A program made the position numbers and the translations under genes. Of a stretch of DNA of 64,000 nucleotides, positions 15,368 to 24,364 are shown one piece after another (positions within the stretch are counted from its first letter, which is position 1; every line of letters starts with the position of its first letter). The notes beneath the pieces are model-generated. The model saw only the letters and a list, made by a program, of their open reading frames with translations. It was not told the origin of the DNA and ran no database searches. The stretch is from Pseudonocardia humida (GTDB lineage Bacteria > Actinomycetota > Actinomycetes > Mycobacteriales > Pseudonocardiaceae): contig NZ_JAGSOV010000046.1 of NCBI RefSeq assembly GCF_023898865.1, forward strand, positions 122,579 through 186,578, given 5' to 3'.

Positions 15368-16929
15368 CGGCGACCGCGACCGCGGCCGACCCGGTGCCGA
15401 TCGGTCGGCGGGGCCGGGTCGTGCTGCTCGCCGCGGTGGCGGTGTGCGCGGCCTGCGGGCTGGTCTACGAGCTGATCCTGCTCACGCTCTCGGTCACCCT
15501 GGCCGGTGGCGGGGTCACCGAGACCTCGCTGATCGTGGCCGGGTTCGTCGCCGCGCTGGGCGCGGGCGCGCTGCTGGTCAAGCCGTTGCTCGGGCACGCG
15601 GCGGCGGTGTTCGTCGCGGTCGAGATCCTGCTCGGCGCGGCGGGCGGGCTCAGCGCCGCGGCGCTCTACGTGGCCTTCTCCTTCCAGGGCCCGAGCACCG
15701 CCGTGCTGGTGCTGGCCACGGCGGTGCTCGGCGTGCTGGTCGGGGCCGAGGTGCCACTGCTGATGACGCTGCTGCAGCAGGGCCGCACCGCCGACGACGG
15801 CGCCGCGGGCACCGGCCGGCTGCTCGCGAACCTCAACGCCGCCGACTACGCCGGAGCCGTCGTGGGCGGCCTGGCCTGGCCGTTCGTCCTGCTGCCGATG
15901 GCCGGGCAGATCCGCGGGGCCGCGCTGACCGGGGTGGTCAACCTGGTCGCCGCGGCGGTGGTGGCCACCTTCCTGCTGCGCGCGCAGCTCAGCGGGCGGG
16001 CCCGCGGCGGGTCGGCCGCGGCGCTGCTGGCCGCCGCGCTCGCGCTCGGCGTGCTGCTGGTGCAGGCCCGCGACATCGAGATCACCTCCCAGCAGCGGCT
16101 GTACCGCGACCCCGTGATCGCCTCGGAGCTCTCGGCGTACCAGCAGATCGTGCTGACCGAGCGCGGCGACGACGTGCGCCTGTTCCTGGACGGCGACCTG
16201 CAGTTCTCCAGCCGCGACGAGCACCGCTACACCGAGTCGCTGGTGCACCCGGTGCTGGCCCGCGACCCGGCCAGGGTGCTGGTCCTCGGCGGCGGCGACG
16301 GCCTGGCGGCCCGCGAGGTGCTGCGCCACCCGTCGGTGCGCGAGGCGGTGCAGGTCGAGCTCGACCCGGCGGTCGTCGAGCTGGCCCGCACGCGGCTGGC
16401 CGGGCTGAACGGCGGCGCGCTCGACGACCCGCGGCTGCGGCTGGTGCTCGACGACGCCTTCGGCTGGCTGCGCACCGCCCCGACGGCCGGGTTCGACGCC
16501 GTCGTCGTCGACCTCCCCGACCCGGACACCCCGGTGCTGGCCCGGCTCTACTCCACGGAGTTCTACGGGATGGTCTCCCGGGTGCTGGCACCCGGCGGGC
16601 TGGTCGCGGTGCAGTCGGGCAGCCCCTTCTCCACGCCCACGGCGTTCTGGCGCACGATCAGCACCATCGGGTCGGCCGGCTTCGCGGTCACCCCGTACCA
16701 CGTGCACGTGCCGAGCTTCGGCGACTGGGGCTTCGCGCTGGCCGCGGCCGGCCCCGCCGCCCCGCAGCCGGCGCTGTCGCCCTCGGCGCCGCCGCTGCGG
16801 TTCCTCGACGCCGCGACGCTGAGCGCGGCCACCGCCTTCCCGCGCGACCGCCGCCCCCAGGTGCTGGAACCCTCCACCCTGGACCGGCCGCGGATCGTCG
16901 ACGACATGCGCCTTGGCTACGCGCACTGA
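15364..16929 (+). CDS. speE: membrane-fused polyamine aminopropyltransferase (spermidine synthase-like)
   Basis: The protein has 521 aa. About residues 15-235 contain seven hydrophobic segments (for example VVLLAAVAVCAACGLVYELIL). Residues 240-500 are a spermidine-synthase domain: SAYQQIVLTERGDDVRLFLDGDLQFSSRDEHRYTESLVHP, then the SAM-binding VLVLGGGDGLAAREVLRHP and VVVDLPDPDTPVLARLYSTEFY. The enzyme would move an aminopropyl group from decarboxylated SAM to an amine at the cytoplasmic face. The membrane fusion is the standard actinobacterial form. Whether it truly makes spermidine is unproven. It closes the DUF operon by GTGA overlap. Confidence 0.85.
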   Translation: MTATATAADPVPIGRRGRVVLLAAVAVCAACGLVYELILLTLSVTLAGGGVTETSLIVAGFVAALGAGALLVKPLLGHAAAVFVAVEILLGAAGGLSAAALYVAFSFQGPSTAVLVLATAVLGVLVGAEVPLLMTLLQQGRTADDGAAGTGRLLANLNAADYAGAVVGGLAWPFVLLPMAGQIRGAALTGVVNLVAAAVVATFLLRAQLSGRARGGSAAALLAAALALGVLLVQARDIEITSQQRLYRDPVIASELSAYQQIVLTERGDDVRLFLDGDLQFSSRDEHRYTESLVHPVLARDPARVLVLGGGDGLAAREVLRHPSVREAVQVELDPAVVELARTRLAGLNGGALDDPRLRLVLDDAFGWLRTAPTAGFDAVVVDLPDPDTPVLARLYSTEFYGMVSRVLAPGGLVAVQSGSPFSTPTAFWRTISTIGSAGFAVTPYHVHVPSFGDWGFALAAAGPAAPQPALSPSAPPLRFLDAATLSAATAFPRDRRPQVLEPSTLDRPRIVDDMRLGYAH

Positions 16930-16961
16930 CCGTCCGGGCGGACCGGGTGGCGGGCGGTCAG
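16926..16961. terminator. hairpin between convergent speE-like and OsmC genes
   Basis: CTGACCGTCCG at 16926-16936 pairs with CGGGCGGTCAG at 16951-16961, 11 bp with one G-U pair and a 14-nt loop. The stem includes both stop codons of the convergent genes. There is no U-tract, as usual for actinobacteria. It could end transcription in both directions. Confidence 0.55.
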
Positions 16962-17365
16962 GGGCCGGTGCGGAGGGTGGTGCGGATGGTCAGGGCGTCG
17001 CGCAGCAGCCGGGTCACCGGGGTGTTGTCGATCTCCACGGCCAGCTGCTCGCGCAGGTCGGGCTCGACGTCGCCCTGCACCGACACCTGCCGGTCCATCA
17101 TCGGCGGCGCGCCCGGGCGCACCGCCACCCGCACCTCGACGGCGCCGGGGCTGATCCGCCAGGTGCGCAGGAAGGTGCGCACCGACATCGCGGTGCACGC
17201 CGCGAGCGATCCGGCCAGCAGGCCGAACGGGGTGGCGCCGGCCGGCTCGGGGCCGTGGTCGGCGGGGATCTCGCAGGGCAGCTCGAAGCCGTTGACCGTG
17301 ACCTCGGCGTTGCGGTCCTCGACGTCGGCGAGCCGGGCCACCGACCAGACGTTGGGTTCACCCAC
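16958..17365 (-). CDS. OsmC/Ohr family protein
   Basis: The protein has 135 aa from GTG at 17365. It fits the OsmC fold: EVTVNGFELPCEIPADHGPEPAGATPFGLLAGSLAACTAMSVRTFLRTW, where the Cys in LAACTAMS is the conserved catalytic cysteine of the peroxidase/thiol family; a second Cys (LPCEI) replaces the usual position further upstream. Such proteins reduce organic hydroperoxides or bind thiol ligands in the cytoplasm. The start was chosen because residues before MGEPNVWSVARL in the longer frame are low-complexity and overlap the divergent hydrolase gene. Confidence 0.8.
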   Translation of the reverse strand: MGEPNVWSVARLADVEDRNAEVTVNGFELPCEIPADHGPEPAGATPFGLLAGSLAACTAMSVRTFLRTWRISPGAVEVRVAVRPGAPPMMDRQVSVQGDVEPDLREQLAVEIDNTPVTRLLRDALTIRTTLRTGP

Positions 17366-17441
17366 GTCGGCACAGTAGTTCGGCGCGGTGGTGCGGGAAC
17401 CACCCGGGCCCTCGCGCGCGTTGCCCGACCGAGGGGGTCGC

Positions 17442-18689
17442 ATGGACGAGGCGGATCGGTTCGGGAGGATCGCGCGGCGGGCGGCCGCCCCGCCGGTCGG
17501 GCGGGTGGTCCGGCGACCGGTGCACGGCCCGCGCGGTGCCGATGGGGCGGGCGCTGCCACCTTCCCGCTGACCTACGTGCGCACGTCGCACGGCACCGGC
17601 ACGCCGATCGTCGTGCTGCCGGGCGGTCCGGGGCTGGCGTCGGTGCTGCCGTACCGGCCCTTCCGCAAGATCGCCGCGGCCCGCGGGCTGGACGTGATCA
17701 TGGTGGAGCACCGCGGCGTCGGGCTGTCCCGGCGCGACGACCACGGTCACGACCTGCCGGTCGACGCGGTGACGGTGGAGGCCGCGGTCTCCGACGTCGC
17801 CGCCGTGCTCGACGACGCCGGTGTCGACCGTGCGGTCGTGTACGGCTCGTCGTACGGCACCTACCTGGCCCAGGGCTTCGGCCTGCGCCACCCCGACCGG
17901 GTCGCCGGCATGGTGCTGGATTCGCCGGTGCTCTCCGCCCGGCTGCCCGACGACGCCCGGGCCAACCTGCGCCGGCTGCTGTGGGACGGCGCCGACCCGG
18001 CGACCGCGCACCTGGCCGCGCAGGTGCGGGCGCTCTCGGGGTCGGGCGCGGTGCCCGCCGCCGAGGTCGGTCCGGTCGTGCAGATCGTCTACGAGTTCCT
18101 CGGCCCGGCCGGGCTCGGCGCGTTCCTCACCGCCGCGCGGGCCGGGCGCGCCCGCCGCACCTGGGCGTGGCTGGCGCGCCTGGGCGAGCAGGAGTCGACC
18201 GGCCGCGGCGTCCGGTACGTCTTCGAGCCCGACCTGGTCGTCGGTATCGCCTTCGGCGAGCTCGGGTTCGGCACCCCGCCCGACGGCCACCCGCTCGACC
18301 CGCAGACGTCCTTCGCCGAGGCCGGGCGGCGGCGGGCGTTCGACCGCGAGCCGTACGACCTGCCCTCCGCACTGCCCTCGTTCGACTGGCCGATCGCCGC
18401 CATCTCCGGCGACCGCGACCTGCGCACGCCCCGCCCGGTCGCGGAGCGGGCCGTCGCGCTCGCCCCGGACGCCGTGCTGGTGGCCGTGCCCGACTTCGGC
18501 CACAGCACCCTCGACGGGCACCCCGACCTGGCGCTGCTGGTCGCCGCCGCGGTCGGGGCCGGCACGCACCACCGGCTCCCGGCACTGGCGCCCCGGCTGG
18601 CGGCGCTGCCGCGGCGCGGCAGGCAGCGGCTGCTCGGGCCCGCGCTCGCGGCGGCGCTGCGCGCGGAGCGGCTGCTGCCCGCCGCCTGA
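17442..18689 (+). CDS. alpha/beta hydrolase (proline iminopeptidase-like)
   Basis: The protein has 415 aa from ATG 17442, which has GAGGGGG 4 nt upstream. The alpha/beta-hydrolase core shows an oxyanion-hole region (VVLPGGPGLAS), the nucleophile elbow GSSYGTYLAQGFGLRHPDRV, an acid in ISGDRDLRTPRPVAER and the catalytic His in DFGHSTLDGHPDL. The cap domain is inserted between the elbow and the acid. HGTGTPIVVLPGGPG and the GxSxGT elbow resemble proline iminopeptidases and tripeptidyl aminopeptidases, but the substrate is not certain. No signal peptide; cytoplasmic. It stands alone between OsmC and uvrA. Confidence 0.83.
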   Translation: MDEADRFGRIARRAAAPPVGRVVRRPVHGPRGADGAGAATFPLTYVRTSHGTGTPIVVLPGGPGLASVLPYRPFRKIAAARGLDVIMVEHRGVGLSRRDDHGHDLPVDAVTVEAAVSDVAAVLDDAGVDRAVVYGSSYGTYLAQGFGLRHPDRVAGMVLDSPVLSARLPDDARANLRRLLWDGADPATAHLAAQVRALSGSGAVPAAEVGPVVQIVYEFLGPAGLGAFLTAARAGRARRTWAWLARLGEQESTGRGVRYVFEPDLVVGIAFGELGFGTPPDGHPLDPQTSFAEAGRRRAFDREPYDLPSALPSFDWPIAAISGDRDLRTPRPVAERAVALAPDAVLVAVPDFGHSTLDGHPDLALLVAAAVGAGTHHRLPALAPRLAALPRRGRQRLLGPALAAALRAERLLPAA

Positions 18690-18760
18690 CGCGCGCGGAA
18701 CATCGCGGGGCGGCATCCTGTTGGTGGTGACGGCGGCGGGCCGACCCGCTCGCCCGATCT

Positions 18761-18776
18761 TCGAACAGGCGTGCGA
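18761..18776. promoter_or_regulatory. LexA (SOS) box upstream of uvrA
   Basis: TCGAACaggcGTGCGA differs at one base from the actinobacterial LexA consensus TCGAAC-N4-GTTCGA. It lies 142 bp before the uvrA start. DNA-damage induction of uvrA is known in relatives and predicted here. Confidence 0.7.
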
Positions 18777-18917
18777 TCCTCGGCGCGGCGAGCCGGTCCC
18801 CGAAGCCGGTCCGCCCGGCCGAACCGACTTCCCCGACCGGGTTTCTGTCGGTGGCCGCGCCTAGCATGGAAACGCGGGTGCCGTGCGCCCGCGGACCGAT
18901 CCCAGGAGGGCTCCCCG

Positions 18918-21914
18918 GTGGCCGAAGGCACCACGAACGGCAGGGTCGACGGCCCGATCGACAGTGCGCCCGAGAGCGCGCCCGAGAGCGCGATCGACGG
19001 GCCCCGCCTCGTCGTGCGCGGCGCCCGCGAGCACAACCTGCGCGGCGTCGACCTCGACATCCCGCGCGACAGCCTGGTCGTGTTCACCGGGCTGTCCGGG
19101 TCCGGCAAGTCCAGCCTGGCGTTCGACACGATCTTCGCCGAGGGCCAGCGGCGGTACGTGGAGTCGCTGTCGGCCTACGCGCGCCAGTTCCTGGGCCAGA
19201 TGGACAAGCCCGACGTCGACTTCATCGAGGGGCTCTCGCCCGCGGTCTCCATCGACCAGAAGTCCACCAACCGCAACCCGCGCTCCACCGTCGGCACGAT
19301 CACCGAGGTCTACGACTACCTGCGGTTGCTCTACGCCCGCGCCGGGGTGCCGCACTGCCCGGTCTGCGGCCACGTGATCGAGCGCCAGACCCCGCAGCAG
19401 ATCGTCGACCAGGTGCTGGCGATGCAGGAGGGCAGCCGGTTCCAGGTGCTCGCCCCGGTCGTGCGCACCCGCAAGGGCGAGTTCGTCGACCTGTTCACCA
19501 ACCTGCAGCAGCAGGGCTACTCGCGCGTCCTGGTCGACGGCACCGTCCACCAGCTCAGCAGCCCGCCCACGCTGAAGAAGCAGGAGAAGCACGACATCTC
19601 CGTCGTGGTCGACCGGCTCGCCGTCAAGGACACGGCCAAGCAGCGCCTCACCGACTCGGTGGAGACGGCGCTGCGCCTGGCCGACGGCCTGGTCGTGCTC
19701 GACTTCGTCGACCTGCCCGACGACGACCCGCACCGCGAGCGCCGCTTCTCCGAGCGCATGGCCTGCCCCAACGGCCACCCGCTCAGCCTCGACGACCTCG
19801 AGCCGCGCACGTTCTCCTTCAACTCGCCCTACGGCGCCTGCCCGGACTGCACCGGCATCGGCGTCAAGAAGGAGGTCGACCCGGAGCTCGTCGTCCCCGA
19901 CCCGGACGCCTCCCTGGCCGACGGTGCCATCGCGCCGTGGGCGGGCGGGCAGTCCGCGGAGTACTTCGGCCGGCTGCTGGAGGGCCTGGCCAAGTCGATC
20001 GGCTTCCGGATGGACACCCCGTGGCGCAAGCTGCCCGCCGCCGCCCAGAAGGCGGTGCTGCACGGCAGCGGCGACCAGGTCCACGTCAAGTACCGCAACC
20101 GCTACGGCCGCGAGCGCTCGTACTACGCCAACTTCGAGGGCGTCATCCCGTTCCTCGACCGGCGCCTCGACCAGACCGACTCGGAGTCGCAGCGCGAGAA
20201 GTACGAGGGGTACATGCGCGACGTGCCGTGCCCCACGTGCAAGGGCGCGCGGCTCAAGCCCGAGGTGCTGGCGGTCACGCTGGAGCACCGCGAGCAGGGC
20301 GACCGGTCCATCGCCGAGGTCTCGGCGATGTCGGTGGCCGAGTGCTCGGAGTTCCTCGACGGCATGGTGCTCGACGCGCGCCAGGCGATGATCGCCGGGC
20401 GGGTGCTCAAGGAGGTGCAGGCCCGGCTCGGGTTCCTGCTCGACGTCGGGCTGCACTACCTCTCGCTCGACCGGCCGGCGGGGTCGCTGTCCGGCGGCGA
20501 GGCGCAGCGCATCCGGCTGGCCACGCAGATCGGCTCCGGGCTGGTCGGCGTGCTCTACGTGCTCGACGAGCCGTCCATCGGGCTGCACCAGCGCGACAAC
20601 CGCCGCCTCATCCAGACCCTGGTCCGGCTGCGCGACATGGGCAACACGCTGATCGTCGTCGAGCACGACGAGGACACGATCCGCGCCGCCGACTGGGCCG
20701 TCGACATCGGTCCGGGCGCGGGCGAGCACGGCGGCCACATCGTGCACAGCGGCCCGGTCGCCGGGCTGGAGTCGCACGACACCTCGCTGACGGGCGCGTA
20801 CCTGTCGGGGCGCCGCTCGATCCCGGTGCCGATGGTCCGCCGCCCGCGCGATCCGAAGCGCAAGCTGACGATCGTCGGCGCCCGCGAGCACAACCTGCGC
20901 GGCATCGACGTCGACATCCCGCTGGGCTGCCTGGTCTCGATCACCGGCGTCTCCGGCTCCGGCAAGTCGACGCTGATCAACGACATCCTGGCGACGGTGC
21001 TGGCGAACAAGCTCAACGGCGCCCGCCAGGTGCCCGGCAGGCACACCCGGATCACCGGGCTCGACGGCCTCGACAAGCTGGTCCGGGTCGACCAGTCCCC
21101 GATCGGGCGCACGCCCCGGTCCAACCCGGCCACCTACACCGGCGTGTGGGACCAGGTCCGCAAGCTGTTCGCGGCCACCACCGAGGCCAAGGTCCGCGGC
21201 TACCAGCCGGGCCGGTTCTCGTTCAACGTCAAGGGCGGGCGCTGCGAGGCGTGCTCCGGCGACGGCACCATCAAGATCGAGATGAACTTCCTGCCGGACG
21301 TCTACGTCCCGTGCGAGGTCTGCAAGGGCGCCCGGTACAACCGGGAGACCCTGGAGGTCCACTACAAGGGCAAGACGGTCGCCGACGTGCTCGACATGCC
21401 GATCGAGGAGGGCGCGGAGTTCTTCGCCCCGATCACCTCGATCAGCCGCTACCTGCGCACCCTGGTCGACGTCGGGCTCGGGTACGTGCGGCTGGGGCAG
21501 CCGGCGCCCACGCTGTCCGGCGGCGAGGCGCAGCGGGTCAAGCTGGCCAGCGAGCTGCAGAAGCGCTCCAACGGCCGCACCGTCTACATCCTCGACGAGC
21601 CCACCACGGGCCTGCACTTCGAGGACATCCGCAAGCTGCTGCTGGTGATCAACGGGCTGGTCGACAAGGGCAACTCGGTGATCGTCATCGAGCACAACCT
21701 CGATGTCATCAAGACCAGCGACTGGATCATCGACATGGGCCCGGAGGGCGGCTCCGGCGGCGGCACCGTGGTCGCCCAGGGCACGCCGGAGCAGGTCGCG
21801 GCGCACCCGACGAGCTACACCGGCCAGTTCCTGCACGACCTGGTCACCCCCGAGGCCGAGCCGGCCCCGCGCAAGGCCCCGGCCCGGCGCAAGAAGGCCG
21901 CCGCCGCCAGCTGA
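18918..21914 (+). CDS. uvrA: excinuclease ABC subunit A
   Basis: The protein has 998 aa from the GTG at 18918, preceded by AGGAGGG 7 nt upstream. UvrA scans DNA for bulky lesions and loads UvrB in nucleotide excision repair. Two ABC modules are clear: Walker A GLSGSGKSSL near residue 58 and GVSGSGKSTL near residue 677; signatures LSGGEAQRIRLATQIGSGL and LSGGEAQRVKLASELQ; Walker B VLYVLDEPSIGLHQ and VYILDEPTTGLHF. Zinc cysteines are seen in CPVCG, CPNGH with CPDC, CPTCKG, CEACSGDG and CEVCKG. The C-terminus ends in a short Lys/Ala-rich tail. The first 30 residues (acidic, Pro/Ser-rich) are extra to the core family. An SOS box lies upstream. Confidence 0.97.
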   Translation: MAEGTTNGRVDGPIDSAPESAPESAIDGPRLVVRGAREHNLRGVDLDIPRDSLVVFTGLSGSGKSSLAFDTIFAEGQRRYVESLSAYARQFLGQMDKPDVDFIEGLSPAVSIDQKSTNRNPRSTVGTITEVYDYLRLLYARAGVPHCPVCGHVIERQTPQQIVDQVLAMQEGSRFQVLAPVVRTRKGEFVDLFTNLQQQGYSRVLVDGTVHQLSSPPTLKKQEKHDISVVVDRLAVKDTAKQRLTDSVETALRLADGLVVLDFVDLPDDDPHRERRFSERMACPNGHPLSLDDLEPRTFSFNSPYGACPDCTGIGVKKEVDPELVVPDPDASLADGAIAPWAGGQSAEYFGRLLEGLAKSIGFRMDTPWRKLPAAAQKAVLHGSGDQVHVKYRNRYGRERSYYANFEGVIPFLDRRLDQTDSESQREKYEGYMRDVPCPTCKGARLKPEVLAVTLEHREQGDRSIAEVSAMSVAECSEFLDGMVLDARQAMIAGRVLKEVQARLGFLLDVGLHYLSLDRPAGSLSGGEAQRIRLATQIGSGLVGVLYVLDEPSIGLHQRDNRRLIQTLVRLRDMGNTLIVVEHDEDTIRAADWAVDIGPGAGEHGGHIVHSGPVAGLESHDTSLTGAYLSGRRSIPVPMVRRPRDPKRKLTIVGAREHNLRGIDVDIPLGCLVSITGVSGSGKSTLINDILATVLANKLNGARQVPGRHTRITGLDGLDKLVRVDQSPIGRTPRSNPATYTGVWDQVRKLFAATTEAKVRGYQPGRFSFNVKGGRCEACSGDGTIKIEMNFLPDVYVPCEVCKGARYNRETLEVHYKGKTVADVLDMPIEEGAEFFAPITSISRYLRTLVDVGLGYVRLGQPAPTLSGGEAQRVKLASELQKRSNGRTVYILDEPTTGLHFEDIRKLLLVINGLVDKGNSVIVIEHNLDVIKTSDWIIDMGPEGGSGGGTVVAQGTPEQVAAHPTSYTGQFLHDLVTPEAEPAPRKAPARRKKAAAAS

Positions 21915-21938
21915 CCATGCACACCGCCCGGCCGCCGC

Positions 21939-21958
21939 GCACACGTCGTGACGTGTGC
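21939..21958. terminator. palindromic hairpin downstream of uvrA
   Basis: GCACACGTC-GT-GACGTGTGC is a 20-bp near-perfect palindrome 25 bp after the uvrA stop codon. In addition, CTGACCA at the uvrA stop matches TGGTCAG at the convergent gene's stop, giving a wider inverted repeat. A bidirectional terminator is plausible. Confidence 0.5.
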
Positions 21959-21999
21959 ACGGCGACCACGGGGTGTGCGCGGTGGCGACGGGCGGGTGG

Positions 22000-22575
22000 T
22001 CAGGGGGTGCGGCCGGTGGCGGCGACGATCTTGTCGAGGAGCGGGGCGTCGGCGGGCACCTCGACCTCCGGGCCGAAGATCCCCATCTCGCGGCCCATCG
22101 GACCCATCTCGCGCACGGCGTCCAGGACCGGTCCGAGGACGTCGTCGGGCCAGCTCGCCGGGGTGCCCGCGGTGCGGGCCAGGTCCCAGCCGTGCACGAC
22201 GAGCTCGCCGAGCACCATGTTGCCGATCACCGGGGCCGGCATCGGGTCGGGGCCGCCCATCGTCGTCGTGCCGGTCCACGCGGCCCCGTCGGTCCAGGCG
22301 GCCACGATGTCGGCGTGCGCGGCGTCGAGGGCGGCGGCCCAGTCGGCGAGCGGGACGTCCTGCTCCGTCGCGGCGACCGGGGTGCCATCGGCCCGGCGGC
22401 CCGCGGCGGCCAGGAACGGCGCCCAGTACAGCTGGTGGCGCACCAGCGCGGCCAGGTCCCACCCGGCGCAGGGGGTGGGGGAGTCCAGCGGTGCGCGGGC
22501 TGCGGCGCGGACGATCCCCGGCAGGGGAGCGGCGGCGGCCGTCATGAGCTGGGTCGGGAGCAGTGCGGTCGGCAT
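22000..22575 (-). CDS. DinB-like TIGR03086/maleylpyruvate isomerase-type protein
   Basis: The protein has 191 aa from ATG 22575; an internal ATG at 22545 is also possible. The start of the domain SPTPCAGWDLAALVRHQLYW is the hallmark TPCxxWdxxxLvxH motif of the mycothiol-dependent maleylpyruvate isomerase N-terminal domain, and GELVVHGWDLARTAG carries the other conserved His. Three His can bind a metal. These actinobacterial proteins are thought to use mycothiol; no substrate can be given. It converges on uvrA and diverges from the AraC gene at 22627 with about 51 bp between. Confidence 0.78.
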   Translation of the reverse strand: MPTALLPTQLMTAAAAPLPGIVRAAARAPLDSPTPCAGWDLAALVRHQLYWAPFLAAAGRRADGTPVAATEQDVPLADWAAALDAAHADIVAAWTDGAAWTGTTTMGGPDPMPAPVIGNMVLGELVVHGWDLARTAGTPASWPDDVLGPVLDAVREMGPMGREMGIFGPEVEVPADAPLLDKIVAATGRTP

Positions 22576-22626
22576 GGCGGCGACACTAGGGACGGCGCCG
22601 GCCGCGGTATTGAAGGAACGCGACAC

Positions 22627-23403
22627 GTGACCCGCGCCGAGCGCGACCCGCGCGAGCTCGACGGGGCGTGGGTGCGCCACCAGCGCATCGACTTCCCGGA
22701 GCCGGCCGCCGACCTCGCGCCGTTCTTCGAGCGGTACTGGGCCGTCGAGTGGGACTACGCCACCCCGTACCGGCAGAAGATCGTCCCGATGCCGAACGTG
22801 CAGATCAGCATGGTCCCCGGCGGCGTCCCGGAGGTGCACGGCGTGTGCACCGGCTTCCAGGTGAAGGTGCTGTCCGGGCCCGGGCGGGTGGTCGGGGCGG
22901 CGGTGCGGCCCGGGGCGTTCCGCGCCTTCCTGGACGGGCCGGTGGCCGCGCTGACCGACCGCACGGTCCGGGCCGACGCGCTGCCCGCGTTCACCGGCGC
23001 GCCCGCGGAGCCGGTGACGACCGCCACCCTGCAGGAGTGGCTGCGCCGGCACCTGCCCGCGCCCGGGCTCGACGGCGGCGCGACGGAGGCGACCGACGTG
23101 GTGGCCCTGGTCGCGGCCGACCCGTCGATCGGCCGGGTCGACCAGCTCGCCGTGGCCACCGGCCGCAGCGTGCGGGGTTTGCAGCGGCTGTTCGCCGAGC
23201 ACGTGGGGGCCGCCCCGAAGTGGGTGATCCGCCGCTACCGCCTCCGCGAGGTGACCGAGCGGATGGCCGCGGGCGGGCGGGTGGACTGGGCCGGTGTCGC
23301 CGCCGAGCTCGGCTACGCCGACCAGGCCCACCTCGTCCGCGACTTCACCGCCCTGTTCGGCGAGTCGCCCACCCGCTACGCCGCCCGCTACCCGGCGCTC
23401 TGA
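22627..23403 (+). CDS. AraC-family regulator with DUF6597-type N-terminus
   Basis: The protein has 258 aa from GTG 22627. The N-terminal half (FFERYWAVEWDYATPYRQKIVPMPNVQISMVPGG, GAAVRPGAFRAFLDGPVAALTDR) resembles the DUF6597 domain found before AraC HTHs. The C-terminal HTH pair is VDQLAVATGRSVRGLQRLFAEHVGAAPKWVIRRYRLREVTERM and WAGVAAELGYADQAHLVRDFTALFGESPTRYAARYP. Divergent orientation suggests that it controls the DinB-like gene; the 51-bp gap would hold the operator. Confidence 0.85.
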   Translation: MTRAERDPRELDGAWVRHQRIDFPEPAADLAPFFERYWAVEWDYATPYRQKIVPMPNVQISMVPGGVPEVHGVCTGFQVKVLSGPGRVVGAAVRPGAFRAFLDGPVAALTDRTVRADALPAFTGAPAEPVTTATLQEWLRRHLPAPGLDGGATEATDVVALVAADPSIGRVDQLAVATGRSVRGLQRLFAEHVGAAPKWVIRRYRLREVTERMAAGGRVDWAGVAAELGYADQAHLVRDFTALFGESPTRYAARYPAL

Positions 23404-23410
23404 TACGGCG

Positions 23411-24364
23411 TCACCGGGGCGGTGGATCAGGGGCGGGCGGCTTCCGGACGAGCCGCAGATCGGGCTCCCGCCGGTCGCCGGTCAGCGTCGCGCACCGGAT
23501 CTCGGCCTCGGTGATCGCCGTGCCGAGCTGTCGCAGCGCATGCGACCAGCTCGCGCTGGTCGGCCGGCCGGACTGCTCGGCCTCCTGCGCCGAGATCCGT
23601 TCCGCTCGCCGCTGCACCGACCGGGCCGCGTCCAGCGCCCGCAGCGCGGTCGACCGGTGGAGGGCGCTCTCGCCGGTCAGCTCGGCCAGCCTGTGGTCGA
23701 GGACGGCGCGTCGGCGGGAAGGGCTCGGCGGCGTACCGGCGGTCTCGGCGACCAGCAGCCACGGTGCCACCCAGGCCTGCAACCCGAGGACCAGCGCCAG
23801 CAGGACGCCGAGCTGCGGCTGGTCGGCGGGGGCCCGGGAGCGCGCCCAGAGGAAGATCAGCCAACCGGCGAGCGTGCTCAGCAGGGCCAGTGCGGCCCCA
23901 TCGATCGCGGCCGGCCAGTGGGCGTGCGGCCCCGCCGGTGCGGACGCCGAGACCGGCGGCTCCCGCAGCCTGCGCCCCAGCGCCACGGCGAACGCCAGCT
24001 GGCCGGCGGCGACGAGGGAACCGAGCAGCACGGCGATGACGACCGTCGAGGCGCGCGTGGCCTGGGCGGTCTGCTCCGGGAGGGTCAGCATCAGCACGAT
24101 CGTCGCCGCGTTGAGGGCCGTCAGCCCGACCGCGACGAACCGCAGGCGCACGCCGCGCCGGGCCTCCTGCAAGCGCGGCGGCACGGACCGGAGGGTCGTG
24201 AGTCCGGCGACCGCGGCGTCCGCCGCCTCGGCACGTTCCGCGGCGTCCAGCGCCCGGCCGACGTGGCGCTGCCCCCGGCCGACGAGGACGCGGAATCCCC
24301 AGCCGCGCAGCCGGCCCGCCACGCCCACGCGGGTGCCGGAGGAGGGCGGCGCGGGGCTCAGCAC
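23411..24364 (-). CDS. multi-pass membrane protein of unknown function
   Basis: The protein has 317 aa. Four hydrophobic segments are clear: near residues 70-90 (FVAVGLTALNAATIVLML), 100-125 (ASTVVIAVLLGSLVAAGQLA), 150-170 (AALALLSTLAGWLIFLWA) and 180-205 (LGVLLALVLGLQAWVAPWLLV). The N-terminal 60 and C-terminal 110 residues are Arg/Ala-rich and probably cytoplasmic, the C-terminal part likely helical/coiled (RAVLDHRLAELTGESALHRSTALRAL). No family recognised. The GTG at 24364 overlaps the stop of the SH3 lipoprotein gene (24358), so the two are translated together. Confidence 0.62.
   Translation of the reverse strand: MLSPAPPSSGTRVGVAGRLRGWGFRVLVGRGQRHVGRALDAAERAEAADAAVAGLTTLRSVPPRLQEARRGVRLRFVAVGLTALNAATIVLMLTLPEQTAQATRASTVVIAVLLGSLVAAGQLAFAVALGRRLREPPVSASAPAGPHAHWPAAIDGAALALLSTLAGWLIFLWARSRAPADQPQLGVLLALVLGLQAWVAPWLLVAETAGTPPSPSRRRAVLDHRLAELTGESALHRSTALRALDAARSVQRRAERISAQEAEQSGRPTSASWSHALRQLGTAITEAEIRCATLTGDRREPDLRLVRKPPAPDPPPR

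Noticed and set aside
18861..21944. 1027-codon open frame antisense to uvrA
   Set aside because: Low-complexity sequence typical of antisense frames in high-GC genes; uvrA is certain.
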